Below the pieces are notes generated by a model. That model ran no database searches, was not told where the DNA came from, and was given only the letters and a program-made list of their open reading frames with translations. From Takakia lepidozioides (taxonomy: Eukaryota; Streptophyta; Takakiopsida; Takakiales; Takakiaceae): a stretch of DNA of 64,000 nt. Position 1 is the stretch's first letter, and each line of letters opens with the position of its first letter. The DNA is taken from NCBI GenBank assembly GCA_030704615.1, contig CM060732.1, forward strand, positions 25,606,001 to 25,670,000, read 5' to 3'. A program made the position numbers and the translations under genes. Of this stretch, positions 11,367 to 22,559 are shown piece by piece.

Positions 11367-12989
11367 CTAACGCCTAAAGTCATACTCTGCAAACAACTCC
11401 TCTCCAGCCCTAATAGTCCTCATTGCACATGTCATCACAAAAGTGGTGATGTTAGGGTCCAATCTACTATCCCCGTCATGGCGCTCATCCCAAAACACGT
11501 TGGTGGTGTGGCCCGGCAGTAAGGTAACTGAACTGTTGATGAGCCCAGCCACGTTGCCGTACACATCGGGGTTTCCGTCACAATAAATATGGGCTTTGCG
11601 GCCCAAATTTCTCGCCCTTACATCATTGTCGTTCACAACAAGGATGTAAGGATGGATCAAGGACCCAAGGTTGTGTGTCTGCAATAATTGCCACTCCCGG
11701 TGGGTGTACCTCGGCCCAAAATAGGGGAACAAATCCACAGAATCCTCTCCTCCCCCCAAAACTACATCCTCCATAAAAAAAAGTCCGCGACCCATACTAG
11801 GGTCCATTGCCTCCATCACACAATACATGTGACCCCAAAAAAGAAAGGGCTCACCCTCGGGAATCAGAACTGGACAAGGCACAAGACATTGGTAGAAATG
11901 GGGTTGGACTCCCATCGTGAATAGCTCCCTAGCACGATGACGTATGGTGCCGTCATCAGGCCGGCGAAGGCGCGGACCAACCGTGTGAAACAACTTCGGT
12001 CCACCTCTCCTAGGGGGCGGCGCCCGTCCATCACTTTGGGGGCCCTTCTCCCGGAGTGGGAACCTAGTGATCCATCAGTCCCAGTCATACACAGTCCCCA
12101 AAGGTGGTGGGATCCATCCAGGTTCTGCCGGAGGACTCGGTGGCGGCTGTGGTCTCGACAATGGAGGGGAAAGGACACGTAGGTTGGTATGAGGGATCTC
12201 GCATGGAGGTAGTATTGGCCGAGATGGCCGGGATGGCGATGGTGATGAGGAAAGAACATGTAGAATAGGAGGAACGGATGATGCGGATGATGGTGATGAT
12301 GGGGGTGCCGATGTCGAGGATGTCGAATGTGTGTGCGTAGGTGACAAGCGCCTAGCCCAGTGCCCAAAATAGAAAAACACGCATCGTACCCCGCTACCTC
12401 ACAAACTGCATCTACGTCATGTTGCGAGAAAAAAATGTTCACATCCGGAACGGGGTGGGGCTCGTAAGAAGGAAGAAACCCGCATCGGTATGCCTCTTCA
12501 GCAAAAAAATTGTGAGCTTGGACAATAAGACGGGGCTGCAAGATGCATGATATGAAATGCATCAATATTCAATTCACAAACGCGAGGTTTCATTAGATAT
12601 AGTACTTTTAATTGAGGAGTACGTGAGAAGATATATGGACGACTTACATTTGCTGCATCAGCAATCTCGTACTTGGCGTAATGTTTTTGCACAACATGGG
12701 GTCGCCGCATCATCGGTGTGGTCCTCCCAACCGGTAGTCGTGCCCAACACCAACTACACCAACACTCAATCTTGGGGAGGCAGTCCTGGCGGGGTCTCCC
12801 CGGGGCTCGTGCCTCTGGACTTGGCGGCCTACGACCTCGGGGTGGTGGCCGTGGGGGCAAAGCTGTGCGGACATGGCGATGCTGCCTGACTCGTAGACGA
12901 GGCGAACGTGTTGTCTCGCCCTCAGCAGGTGGTTGTGGCACAGCCGACAACGAATCCTCAAGCGTGACATGTCGATAAACACGCGGCAT
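11367..12989 (-). CDS. SET-domain protein upstream of the CACTA transposase (broken)
   Basis: SET domains transfer methyl groups from S-adenosylmethionine to lysines, mostly on histones. The end of the gene (11367-11820) shows MGRGLFFMEDV, NVAGLINSS, TTNVFWDE, and TTFVMTCAMRTIRAGEELFAEYDF, the classic C-terminal SET signature. Upstream in the same frame is a Ser/Pro-rich linker (12075-12380), separated from the SET part by one TGA at 12075. Exon 1 (12989 to about 12653) encodes an Arg/Pro-rich start and ends at a good donor, AAT|GTAAGT. The next acceptor TTGCAG is near 12547, followed by IVQAHNFFAEEAYRCGF. The frame changes between 12565 and 12380, so another intron or an indel is present. 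No pre-SET or post-SET cysteine cluster was seen. It shares orientation with the transposase 365 bp downstream, so it may be element cargo. Confidence 0.7.
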
Positions 12990-13129
12990 GACCTAACACG
13001 AGAGAGAGGTAAAGTACCGTATTGTGACCCACTGTAACCTCCGGAAGAGTTACACTCCCAACCCTTGGAAAGACTTGAAAAAAAAAACCCTACAAACGTA
13101 AAGCCATATGTCCCCACCCCACAAAAAAA

Positions 13130-13255
13130 ACAAAACCCTAAAAACAAAACTATATTGCAGCTAATCCTAAACTAACTATATTATAACTAACCCTAAACTA
13201 AACTATGAAACTAAACCCTAAACTAAACTATGTAACCCTTAAAACCCTAAGAGCC
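13130..13255. repeat. Degenerate CCCTAAA-like tract
   Basis: Several CCCTAAA and near-CCCTAAA words mixed with AACTAAACTAT, resembling plant telomere repeat but too irregular for a telomere. It may be a small interstitial relic or chance AT/C-rich sequence. Confidence 0.4.
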
Positions 13256-13339
13256 AAAGACCCAAAAACCCAAATGATCCTTGCAAAACCCCATAACCCA
13301 AAAGACCAAAAAAATAAAATAAAAAATGAGAGGCCTCTT

Positions 13340-13530
13340 CAACTCACCTCTGCGCCAGATCTGCGACTGCCGTGCGACGTCCCCCTGAGGCAGCGACGCT
13401 CGTGCGATTCCCCAACGTCGCAGTGGATCCTCCTCCTGCCAAGGTGGCCGCCCTTCTCTCCCCTTCTCTCTCCCCTTCGCGAAGGCGCCTGATCGCCGCC
13501 GAGGTTTTCCGGTGGGGTCGCCACACTGGC
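13340..13530. repeat. CGACG-rich dispersed repeat block
   Basis: Same composition and words (TGCGACTGC, TGCGACGTCC, AACGTCGCAG) as the blocks at 3440-3880 and 19795-20430. It is followed directly by pyrimidine-rich simple sequence. Confidence 0.6.
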
Positions 13531-13549
13531 GCGCCACGGCTGCACCGAC

Positions 13550-14420
13550 CACCTCTCACTCCGCCTCTCAATCTCTCTATCAGATCTCTCTCTCCCTCAC
13601 CCTCCTCCTCTCACTCTTCCTCCCTCCCCTCCCTCCATCCCTAAATTGTTTTTTTTGGCTCTCGAGCTCTCCCGGGAGCAACTACCCCCGCGCGCCGGAC
13701 CGTTTTCCGGCGGCGGTGACGCAACACTGACGCGCCACGACGTTCAAACCCACGCGCGCCCTCTCTCTCACTCTCCCTCTCGCCCTAATCCCTCTCCCTC
13801 ACTCTCTCTCTCCCTCTTCTATGTCGTTTTGTTTTTTTTTGTTGTTTGAGCGAGCTGGGAGCGTGCCCCTATGACCTGCTGGTGGAGCGTCAGCCGAACG
13901 CCAGCGCCGCAGGAGGGACCGCCAACGTGAAGGAGCTGCCGCATGAGGGAGCTGCCCTCCCTCCTTCTCTCTCTCTCTCATTCTCCCTCTTAGCTCTCAC
14001 TCTCCCTCTCGCCCTTATCTCTCTCCCTCCCCCTCTCTCTCTCTCCCTCTTCTCCCATTTTTTTTTGGTTGTTTGAGCGAGGGAGTGTGCCCACGCGACC
14101 TGGTGGCGGAGCGCCAGCGGAACGCCAGCGTGAAGGAGCTGCTGCGTGAGGCGTCCAACTGCAGGTAAGCAACCATGCATTTCTGATCTTCATAGTGAGA
14201 GATTTTAGTGAGAGTTTGGGTTCCACGGAGTAGACATTGGAATCCCCACGGATCTCATAGTATATAGGACAATAGATGAAGTGTTCTTCAGTTTCAATTT
14301 CATGGAGAGAGAGGGAGAGAGAGAAAGAGAGGGAGAGATTTCCCATTTTTTTTGGGGACCTGCACAAAGGAGAAGGAGAGAGAGGGAGAGGGACAGACAG
14401 GAGAGAGGGAGGGAGGGGGA
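13550..14420. repeat. CT/GA-rich low-complexity region
   Basis: Long CTCTCTC and CCCTC tracts (13550-13850, 13960-14060) and GAGAGAGG tracts (14300-14420). Two partly duplicated segments contain TTTTTGTTGTTTGAGCGAG, a GGAGCG word and CGCCAGC at about 13830-13940 and 14060-14160. ORFs here are low-complexity artefacts. Confidence 0.6.
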
Positions 14421-14439
14421 TAGAGGGGGCTAGGAAAAT

Positions 14440-14600
14440 AAAAAAAGAAGTAGGGGGGGGGGGAGGGGGGGTGACTGAGCAGCAGCAGCTCAGCCCCTCT
14501 CTGGTTTTTTTTCTTTTGTGAGCAGCAGAGGGATGGGGACAGGTGGGGGGGGGGGGGGGGGAAGGGAGTGACTGAGCAGCTGCTGCTCAGTCACTCCCCC
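14440..14600. repeat. G-run / palindrome hairpin modules 1 and 2
   Basis: Runs of G precede GTGACTGAGCAGC. In the second module this is mirrored exactly: 14564-14580 and 14582-14598 are perfect 17-bp inverted arms around a one-base centre, followed by C-rich sequence. The strand could fold into a hairpin with a long G:C stem, and the G-runs could form quadruplexes. Confidence 0.75.
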
Positions 14601-14633
14601 TCCCCACCTTCATTTTAAATTTTTTTCCCTCAA

Positions 14634-14666
<33 letters not shown>

Positions 14667-14723
14667 CATCCTGATGGGACAGAGGGAGAGAGAGGGAGAG
14701 ATGAGGGAAAATAAAATAAAAAA

Positions 14724-14812
14724 AAGGTGGGGGGGGGGGGGGGGGGTGACTGAGCAGCTGCTGCTCAGATGCTGGTGCTGCTCAGTCACTCCCCCCCCCA
14801 CCTTCTTTTTTA
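14724..14812. repeat. G-run / palindrome hairpin module 3
   Basis: About twenty G residues, then GTGACTGAGCAGCTGCTGC, a small internal repeat (AGATGCTGGTGCTGC) and TCAGTCACT, then a C-run and CACC. It has the same architecture as 14440-14600. Confidence 0.75.
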
Positions 14813-14929
14813 GTTTTTTTTTTCCCTCCTCACTCCTTCTTTCTCCCTCTCTCTCCACATCTTCATGGGACAGAGGGAGAGATGAGGGAAGATATACATG
14901 TCATGTCAAGACATGGACAAGACCACTAA

Positions 14930-16650
14930 GGTCATTGTCATTGAAAGACAATGCAGCCCTTTACAGGGCACCATCTAACAACCCCTTTTACCATCTCATT
15001 TGAATATCTCGTTACTTTTCAGGGTATCTGAAAAAACAGGGTGGGAGGGCGGGATTCTTGTCATTCATATCCTGAAAGCACCATGAGTTGACATAAAACA
15101 TTCATCATCATACTTTAGATTGTAATCTCATTTCAATAACCAGATTGCAGGTCTGGAGATAAATCTCCAGAGTCAAGCACATAGTACTTTAAATTGAAAT
15201 TGAAACAGCAAGACATATATGTCTTAAGCATATTCCAGCCAACCCATACTGGTAAATCTGGATCTGGTATTTCTATTGCATGCTAGCAGAGATGCAAAGC
15301 AAGAACAATATAGGGAATAGGTTAAGAGACCATATAGAGCTTACCAATTTTTGTCCCAAAAGAACATTTGGGGTATTTTAGAAAACAGTTTGTAGTCTAA
15401 AAAGAGCCCAACAAGGTGATGCATGGTAGTCTATAAATAACCACAATGTCTGTTTTACAAGACATAAGACATAAGCAGGATTCATAAAAACAGGGCCGAG
15501 TCTTTTTAAGTAGTTACAAGTCTGGAGTGGTATTCCAGGGCCTTACAAACAGCTCTGCAAGGGTAGAAAAGAATTCAAAAACCCTGTTTGCAGTCCAACA
15601 TATGAAATCAAATTGAAATGAAGGCCTAGCAGAATGTGTGTTGTCTACTAAGGCACAACAGTCCGTCATAAAAACCAGCCAAGAGGTTTAATTCTAGAGT
15701 CAAATTTCAGTGCAGCCAAGGTACTAACTGCAACATTATATCCGCATTGAAACATGGAAAAGAACCAATAAATGAAATGGTAGATTTGTATTCCATGAAG
15801 TCTCATGTCTGCCCTACCTCCTGCCATGTAGATATGGTTGCAAGAAACCAAAAATAGGTTAAGGAGCAGAAGTAGATCCTCATTGGAGCCAAGTTGAAGC
15901 AGGTCTGCATTCATATGCTGGCAGTTTTGAAGCAGCAAGAGGCTCAGCAGCAGGCAACAACAGCACCCATTTTTGCAAGAATAGGAACTGCAAGCTTCAA
16001 GAAATCAAGACAAATGAAGACCCTCACCTGAGCCCGTCCCAAAAACCACCACATAAAGATGTGTGTTAGTGAGGATGCATCAGGTGAGTGGCAGGTCTTC
16101 ACAGTTGCTATCCATGTCAGTGTTGAATTCTAAAGCATGTACAGATCACAATTCAAGCAAGGGTAAAATCAAAAAACCTTGAGTGTTTGTGGTATGCCCT
16201 GCGCCATGGCGTCCAACAGATCGTCTCCAGCAGAACTCAATCAAAGTAGAAGTGTTCACAGATAGACAATAGCTCATACAAAAAGAGAGCAACATGTAAT
16301 CTGTAGATAAATAGGGATGGAGTACTTCCCAACGAGGAGTAAAAGCGCCGCTGCAAATTAAAAAGAACCATGAATTTCTGAGCAAAGCGATCATCGCTTT
16401 GTCGTCTACCAGAGAGGAATCTGCCTATCTGCCAATACACATCCCAAGAACCAGCCATCACGAGTACCATGTAGCAGCAGGGGAGCAGGTTTACACGGCG
16501 CATCATCAAGGATCACTGCAGCACGAGTTCTGTGCTGTGAAATGTGTCGGCCCGCTTAGGGCACAACTTCCCGATTTCTCATCTAGGGTGGATGAAAAGT
16601 CGCATTTTATCAGGAGATGCACTTTGTCAATGGATGACATCCCATAAAAA
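14930..16650. other. Region without recognised gene
   Basis: Unique, mixed-composition DNA. I looked on both strands for exon-like segments and recognised no protein family. Short ORFs (at most 90 codons) lack codon or motif support. Confidence 0.5.
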
Positions 16651-16749
16651 GGTATCTTTTTAGGGTTATGGTATAGGCTTAGGTTTAATAACTGCCATCA
16701 TTTATGATGGTAAAATTACTATCTCTTGGATTTTAGAATAGGTCACCAT

Positions 16750-17180
16750 TATTCAGCAGCAGCTCAGTCACTCTCCCCCCCCCCCATATATATATATATT
16801 TTTTTCCCCCTAAACAGTCCCTCTCTCTCCACATCTTCATGGGACAGAGGGAGAGATGAGGGAAAAGAGGGAGAGAGAGGGACAAAGGCAGAGAGGGACA
16901 GAGGGACAGAGGGAGATGAAAAAAGGAAGAAGATGAAAAATAAAAAAAAGATGGTGGGGGGGGGGGGGGGCTGCTGCTCCGTCACTTCCCCCCCCCACCT
17001 TTTTGTTTTTTGTTTGTGGAATGGTGGGGGGTGCTGAAAGCAGCTTGCTGCTGCTGGTCTTAGCCCTGCAGCAGCAAGTACTTGCTGTTGTTGCTCTTAG
17101 TCCCCTTTTTTTTTTTTTTGGAATGGTGGGGGGCTGACAGCAGTAGCAAGTGCTGGTGCTCTCAGCACACCCCCCCCCCT
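16750..17180. repeat. G-run / C-run hairpin modules 4 and 5 with CAGCAG words
   Basis: 16752-16786 has CAGCAGCAGCTCAGTCACTC before a C-run and a TATATA tract. 16950-17010 has a run of about 18 G, CTGCTGCTCCGTCACTT and a C-run. GGAATGGTGGGGGG words follow at 17015 and 17120. The family is the same as at 14440-14812, but arms are less perfect. Confidence 0.65.
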
Positions 17181-17345
17181 CTTTTCATTTTTGCTTATCA
17201 GCAGAGAGAGAAAGGGGGAGATGGAGGAGGACATAAAGATAGAGGGAGAGGGAGAGAGGGGAAAGGGGAGGGTCACGCCTTGTTGGTTTTTGGCATGTGA
17301 AATCACACGGTAGTAGTGTTGTGGGCGCAGGGATAAGCTGGTAGT

Positions 17346-19559
17346 ATGGCAAAGGACAAGGAGAAGGGGCCGCCGAAGGATACGGAGAAGGCGCCGCCGA
17401 AGGAGCAGAAATTGCCTGCCGCTAAGGTAGGGAAGCCTGACAACGCTCCCATCATTGACGGCCGTGTGACACGGTCCACTTGGTCCAAACTCACCAGCCC
17501 TATAGGCGGCTCTGTTCGAGGACCAAGCCGTAAGGCCGTCGAGGCCTCCACGCCCTCGAAGGTTGAGGCTGGGGATGAGCCTCCACTTGAGGGTGGTGCA
17601 CCCAATGTTCAGGCTGGGACGCCACCCCACGGGCTGATGGAGGGCCCTGACCTTTACGCGGGGAAGCGCATTCTCAGATCTGCCGCTAGGTATGGGCAAC
17701 TTGATCTTAGCCCCACCGCCAATGTCTTTTCCCCTTCTTCTGTAGCCAAGAGGGCTTATAAGGGGGGGGCTCAGAAGGGGGTAGGTTCCTCCTCACCTTG
17801 GGAGAAGAGAGAGGCTTCAAAGCAGGCCGCAATGAGGTGGAAGGAGGAGGAAAGGAAGAGGGAGGAAGACAAGAAGAGGGAAGAGGGAAATAAGGGGGCA
17901 CGGGAAAGGGAGGGGGAAGAGGAGAGGGTGACACTAGCTATGGAGGGCCCCTTGCGAAGTCCGTCGCCTGAACGGTCAATGAAGAAGACCCTGGACTTTG
18001 GGGCGCCGCCTGTGAGCCTATTGGGTGCATGGGATAGGCTTCCACCCTTATTCCGAGAGGGCATTATGGGGGGTGCACCACAAGCGGGGACCGAGGGCAA
18101 CATTAAGGTCATGGATGCAAAGGTGAGCCTTTTTCCTTCACCTTTTTTTCTTTCCTTTGCCTTTCATTTTGTTTCTGGTTTGTTTCTAATTTTGTGGGTT
18201 TTGTGTTCAAGAGCTTGGCGCATTCGTGGCTAAGCTTGTGGCAAGCAGTGGGATTGCCACCGACAAAGCAGGGACAGTGGTGGTGCCTACCCGTGGGGAT
18301 GGTAAGAGGAAGAGGAAAAGACGTCGTGTCCTCGAGGTTCCCCTAATCATCAAGGAGGGTAGGGAAGTAGGGGAGGGGGGGGGAGGGAAGTAGTGGAGGG
18401 GAAGGGGAAAGGATAGGCCCAGGAGAGGGAGCGTAAGAGAAAGAGGCGTAGAAGGAGAGAGGTGCAGCCGGGGGAGGGCACTAGTGGGGGAACAAAAGAC
18501 AAGGGGGAGCTAGTTCAGATGAGCGTGCAGCCAGTGGAGGGCATTAGCGGGGCAACAAAAGACAAGGGAGAGGTAGTTCAGAAGAGCGTGGACGAGGTAA
18601 AGACCTCGGGTCCCCGCAACCTTGATTTGCCAAAGATGAAGGTGCCCCCCTTAGAGACCAATAAGGTCAGTGACCCCATTGGTGAGTATTGGGAGGCCAT
18701 GAAAAAAATAGCCTTCGACTTGGTGGCGAGGTGGTTCCCTTGGCATATTGATTGGCGAGCATTCGTGCAAGCACTTGAGGGCATATTTCCGGGTGAGTGG
18801 AATGAGGGGAAGCTCTTGGAGCTGGTGGGAAAGAACCTCAAGGACAAGAGGTACCGTGCGCGACAAACCATTCGCAAGGCACTCAAGGCGGGGGTCGAAC
18901 CAACGACCATGCCACATGGAATAACCAAGGTAAGACGCACTTCACTTGTCATTGGCGTCTTTGAATGCATGTTCATTGCGGTATAGAGTTCATTAACATT
19001 TATAGTGTCTTTGTTGGGGCTGGACAGGAATCTTGGGAGGCTCTCATCACAGGGGAGAGGGGAGAGCTGAAGGCAGAGATCTTCGTAAGGGGACGTGCGG
19101 CAACTGCAGCCCGCCTCGAGAAGTGTGCGGAATCAACACACAAGTGGGGCCCCGGCGGAAGCAAGAGTTTTGTTACCCGATTCGTAAGTGTTCTTTCTCT
19201 TGTCATACCCATTCTTTCTTCCTTCCATTATGAATTCTGACCTGTCATTGCATTTGTATGTCATGTGCAGAAAAAGAAGTTTCAGAGGCCTCCCTCTGCC
19301 ATCGAGCACAACTTTTCAGGGGTGGAAGGCCCTTGTAGCCTCAATGGCCAAGACGCCACAATTGACGGAGGATAGTGCATCTGTAGGGGTGGGGATGGGT
19401 AGTTCAGTGGCTCGGCCGGATGGGGGAGAGCCAGTAGTAGGGGGTGGTTCAAAGGATGATGTAATCTCGGACTCGGCCTCATCATCCTCCAAATTGGAGG
19501 CCCAGCGTAGCTTGCATTCCTCGGACGAGTACACCTATGATTCAGGTGATGAGGAGTGA
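17346..19559 (+). CDS. Five-exon Lys/Glu-rich gene, possible second transposon gene (Transposase_24-like)
   Basis: Exon 1 (17346-18121) encodes a Lys/Pro-rich start, RVTRSTWSKLTSP, and a highly charged KREEDKKREEGN helix, and ends at AAG|GTGAGC. Exon 2 starts near 18210 after TTCAAG. Its frame breaks in a G-run at about 18375-18390, then continues through DPIGEYWEAMKKIAFDLV, WFPWHIDWRAFVQALEGIF and LKDKRYRARQTIRKAL to AAG|GTAAGA (18930). A further exon (19028-19181) reads ESWEALITGERGELKAEIF, RLEKCAESTHKWGPGGSKSF and ends at TTC|GTAAGT. The last exon ends with an acidic tail, DEYTYDSGDEE. The pattern LKDR/W..L/N.A.R.K..HT.GS.SF recalls plant transposases of the Ptta/En/Spm group (PF03004). 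This is inference; a host gene is possible. It is transcribed away from the TNP2 gene. Confidence 0.55.
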
Positions 19560-19794
19560 GGGATGGTTCCCAGTTAGAGACATGTAAAGGTAGTACTCGC
19601 TTTATGTATATATTTCTTCAGTTGCCATTTCGATCCTCATTCTAACCTTAATGGACATGTGGATTCTAATCTAACCTATAGATTAGAATGCATGCAATTC
19701 ATGCAAGCACGAGGCACACCCCAACCCCCAAGAAACCCCCCCCCCCCCAAACGAAAACAAAACCCCAAAACCCCACCCCAAATACCAGCTGGCT

Positions 19795-20430
19795 ACCCTC
19801 CCACCCAGCGACGCCGGCGCGGCGGCCGGGGGCGACCAGCGACACTGTTGCGATTCCCAGCCGTCGCAACAGAACCAAGCCAACGTGGAGCTAGCGACGC
19901 CGCGCAGGGGCTGCGACGTCTATGCGATTCCCGAGCGTCGCTACAGAACCTCCCTACCCATGGGGGTCTAGCGACGCCCCCAGATGGCGGCGACGTCGTG
20001 GCGATTCCCGGGCGTTGCCAGTCGCCTAGGCAGAATAGACCCCATTTGCGATGTCCAGGCATCGCAGAGCGGGGGCTGTAATGTCCCAGGCTGTGACGTG
20101 CCGGCGACGCCAGCGCGTGGCTATTTCTGGGGATGGGCGACGTCCTTGCGACTGCCCCATGACGCAGGGGGAGGGATGGACCCCCCTCCCTACCCTTTGT
20201 TGCGACTCCTGGGAGTCGCCATATTGCGACGTCTTGGAGGGGCGGCGTCTTTCCACCGTCGCTGGTCGTGACTAGGTGGACCCGGGGGATTAGCGATTCC
20301 CTTAGGTCGCTAATCTGTGACGTTCTGGGAGCGACGTCGGACCGACGTGGCGGCGACTTCCCGATGTCGCAATTTCTCCCCGGCGCGCCCCGGGCGCTGT
20401 AGTGTATTTCCGTCACTAGGCGCGGCATTT
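19795..20430. repeat. Longest CGACG-rich block
   Basis: Over 600 bp dominated by GCGACG, CGTCGC, GCGATTCCC and GGGAGTCGC words in both orientations. It ends exactly where the second PPR array begins (about 20455). Long open frames on both strands are Arg-rich composition artefacts. Confidence 0.75.
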
Positions 20431-20454
20431 GGAGGTCGCTGAGGCATCGCTACC

Positions 20455-21990
20455 CCCCCACCGTTCTTTTCCATTCCTTCAAATAGTTGCAGGACCTCCG
20501 TATGACAACCATACTGGGCATATCCTGCGATCATCGCATTCCATGACACCACATTTCGTTCAACCATATTGTCAAATACTCCCTTTGCATTCCCACGTCC
20601 CTGCTGTGCATACCCTGCAAGCATCGCGTGCCACGACACCACATCTTGTTCAGCCATAGTGTTGAAGACTCCCACCGCATCTCAATGCACCCACATTTGG
20701 CATACATGTCCACCAGGGCAGTGTTCAGAATGACATCTTGTACAATTCCACGAGGGTATTGTTTAGGATGATATCTGGTACAATTCCAGCTTCCGCGATG
20801 CAACCATGTACCTCTTTGCCCTTTTCTAGGGCTGCCAGGCTTGCAAATGCACACAAACGTGATGTGGTTGGGCTTCACCCCTTCCCTCATCATTTGATCA
20901 TAGCTCTCCAAAGCCACCATCCCACGTCCCTGCTGTGCATACCCTGCAAGCATCACGTGCCACGACACCACATCTTGTTCAGCCAAATGTGTTGAAAACT
21001 CCCTTCGCAGCCTTGGCGTGAATCCACTAAATTGGATAATGTGAGTGTGCACCTACTTTCCAGCTTCCAGACCTTTCATTGTGATGCACTTAAGCAAGAG
21101 ACAGACAACCGTATCTGAATCTGCTGAAATGCCTTGTCCACGAGGGTATTGTTCAGAATGACATCTAGTACAATTCCAGCTTTCGCGATGCAACCATGCA
21201 CCTCTTTGCCCTTTTCAGGCTTGCAAATGCACACACATGTGATGTGGTTGGGCTTCACCCCTTCCCCCATTATTTGATCATAGGTCTCCAAAGTCACCAT
21301 CCCACGTCCATGTTGGGCATACCCTGCCAGCATCGTGTGCCACGACACCACATCTTGTTCAGCCATAGTGTTGAAAACTCCCTTCGCATCCTCAATGCAC
21401 CCACATTTGGCATACATGTCAGCAAGGCAGTGTACTTCAGAATGACATCTGGTACAATTCCAGCTTTGACGATGTCACCATGGGCCTCTTTCCCCTAGTT
21501 TTCCAGAGCTCCCAGGCTTTGCACACGCATTGCAAACACAAACAAATGTGATGTGGTTGGGCTTCACCTCTTTATGCAGCATTTGCACATAGGTCTCCAA
21601 AGCATTCCTACCACACCCATGCTTGGTAAATCCTGCCAACATTATATTCCACGTGATCAAAGATCAATTGTTGAGGCATTCGGTTGAACACTTGGTGAGC
21701 ATCCATGATGCTCCCACACTTAACACATACATGTTGACAAGGGTGTTGAGGAGAAAGACACTTGGCGTGAATCCACTTTGGATAATGTGAGTGTGCATCT
21801 GCTTTCCAGCTTCCAGACCTTTCATCTTGATGCACTTAAGTAAGAGACAGACAAACGTATCTGAATCTGCTGAAATGCCTCCTTGGTTTAAAGTCTGTAG
21901 AGCCTCTTTCAGTCTGCCTGCCTCACAAAGCATCTTCACATGCCTAGAAGTGCCAGAAGAGGCGTTGTGGACCCCTCTCTTCATTATGTT
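20455..21990 (-). pseudogene. Decayed PLS-type PPR gene array, right copy
   Basis: Same family and orientation as 1-2770. Read on the minus strand it begins at about 21984 with an N-terminal-like region (MLCEAGRLKEALQTLNQGG, DTFVCLLLKCIKMKGLEAGK, HTHIIQSGFTPSVFLLNTLV). It continues through P-L-S triplets (AEQDVVSWHAMLAGYAQQG, EGVKPNHITFVC, KEVHGCIAKAGIV) and stops at about 20460 just before an E motif. That end matches position 508 of the left copy, so both copies share a breakpoint-free stretch there. Frames break at about 21660, 21530, 21130, 21000 and 20690. It is a pseudogene. Confidence 0.88.
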
Positions 21991-21994
21991 TCAG

Positions 21995-22555
21995 AAGCTG
22001 CGGTCATGGTTGAGATGCCTGATTTTATCAACTGCGCTACTGCAGTAGTTGCTTTTAATTGACCATCTACCCATGCATGTTTCTTGTAACTATAGATCCA
22101 CAGGGAATCATAGGTAATCTTGTGCTTGAAATCTGGCCTTCTTGGATGAATCTGGACCCACACTCTATCCCTGCTCCTTCAGCTATCACTGCTTCTGCAC
22201 AAATCATACATACTTCCTTGCCTTGCAGCTGATAATCACAGCCTAGAGTGCGCCTGTATAATGTTCTTTCATACCAAGTCAGGTCTTCATACCATTATTC
22301 ATACCCTTACTACATACCCAGGTCTGACCGCGTATCCCGGTCCAATACTGGTGTAAACTATAAACTAAAAACAAATTTAGGATTTGGTGACAAGTTTCCA
22401 TCCTTGGCCACCTCTAACACAGCACAACAACCTCATTTTCCTCCTACTGGTGCCATCTGATTTCCACATGAACAGCTACATGCACCATTGACGTTTCTCA
22501 TTGGGATGCATTTATTCATTCATAATTAATGTGCATAATAATATTTCTGAAATTT
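21995..22555. other. Region without recognised gene
   Basis: Upstream flank of the right PPR copy, reaching to the satellite. No exon-like sequence or repeat recognised. Confidence 0.45.
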
Positions 22556-22559
22556 GATA

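Noticed and set aside
13100-13260. Interstitial telomere
   Set aside because: CCCTAAA words are too few and irregular for a telomere-derived array.
16750-19600. Right terminal repeat of the CACTA element
   Set aside because: TAGTG and CACTA words are present in several places, but no matched inverted pair with a 3-bp duplication could be found by eye.
19793-20428. 211-codon minus-strand ORF in the CGACG block
   Set aside because: Arg/Ser/Pro-rich composition artefact of GC-rich repeats; several long frames overlap on both strands with no domain.
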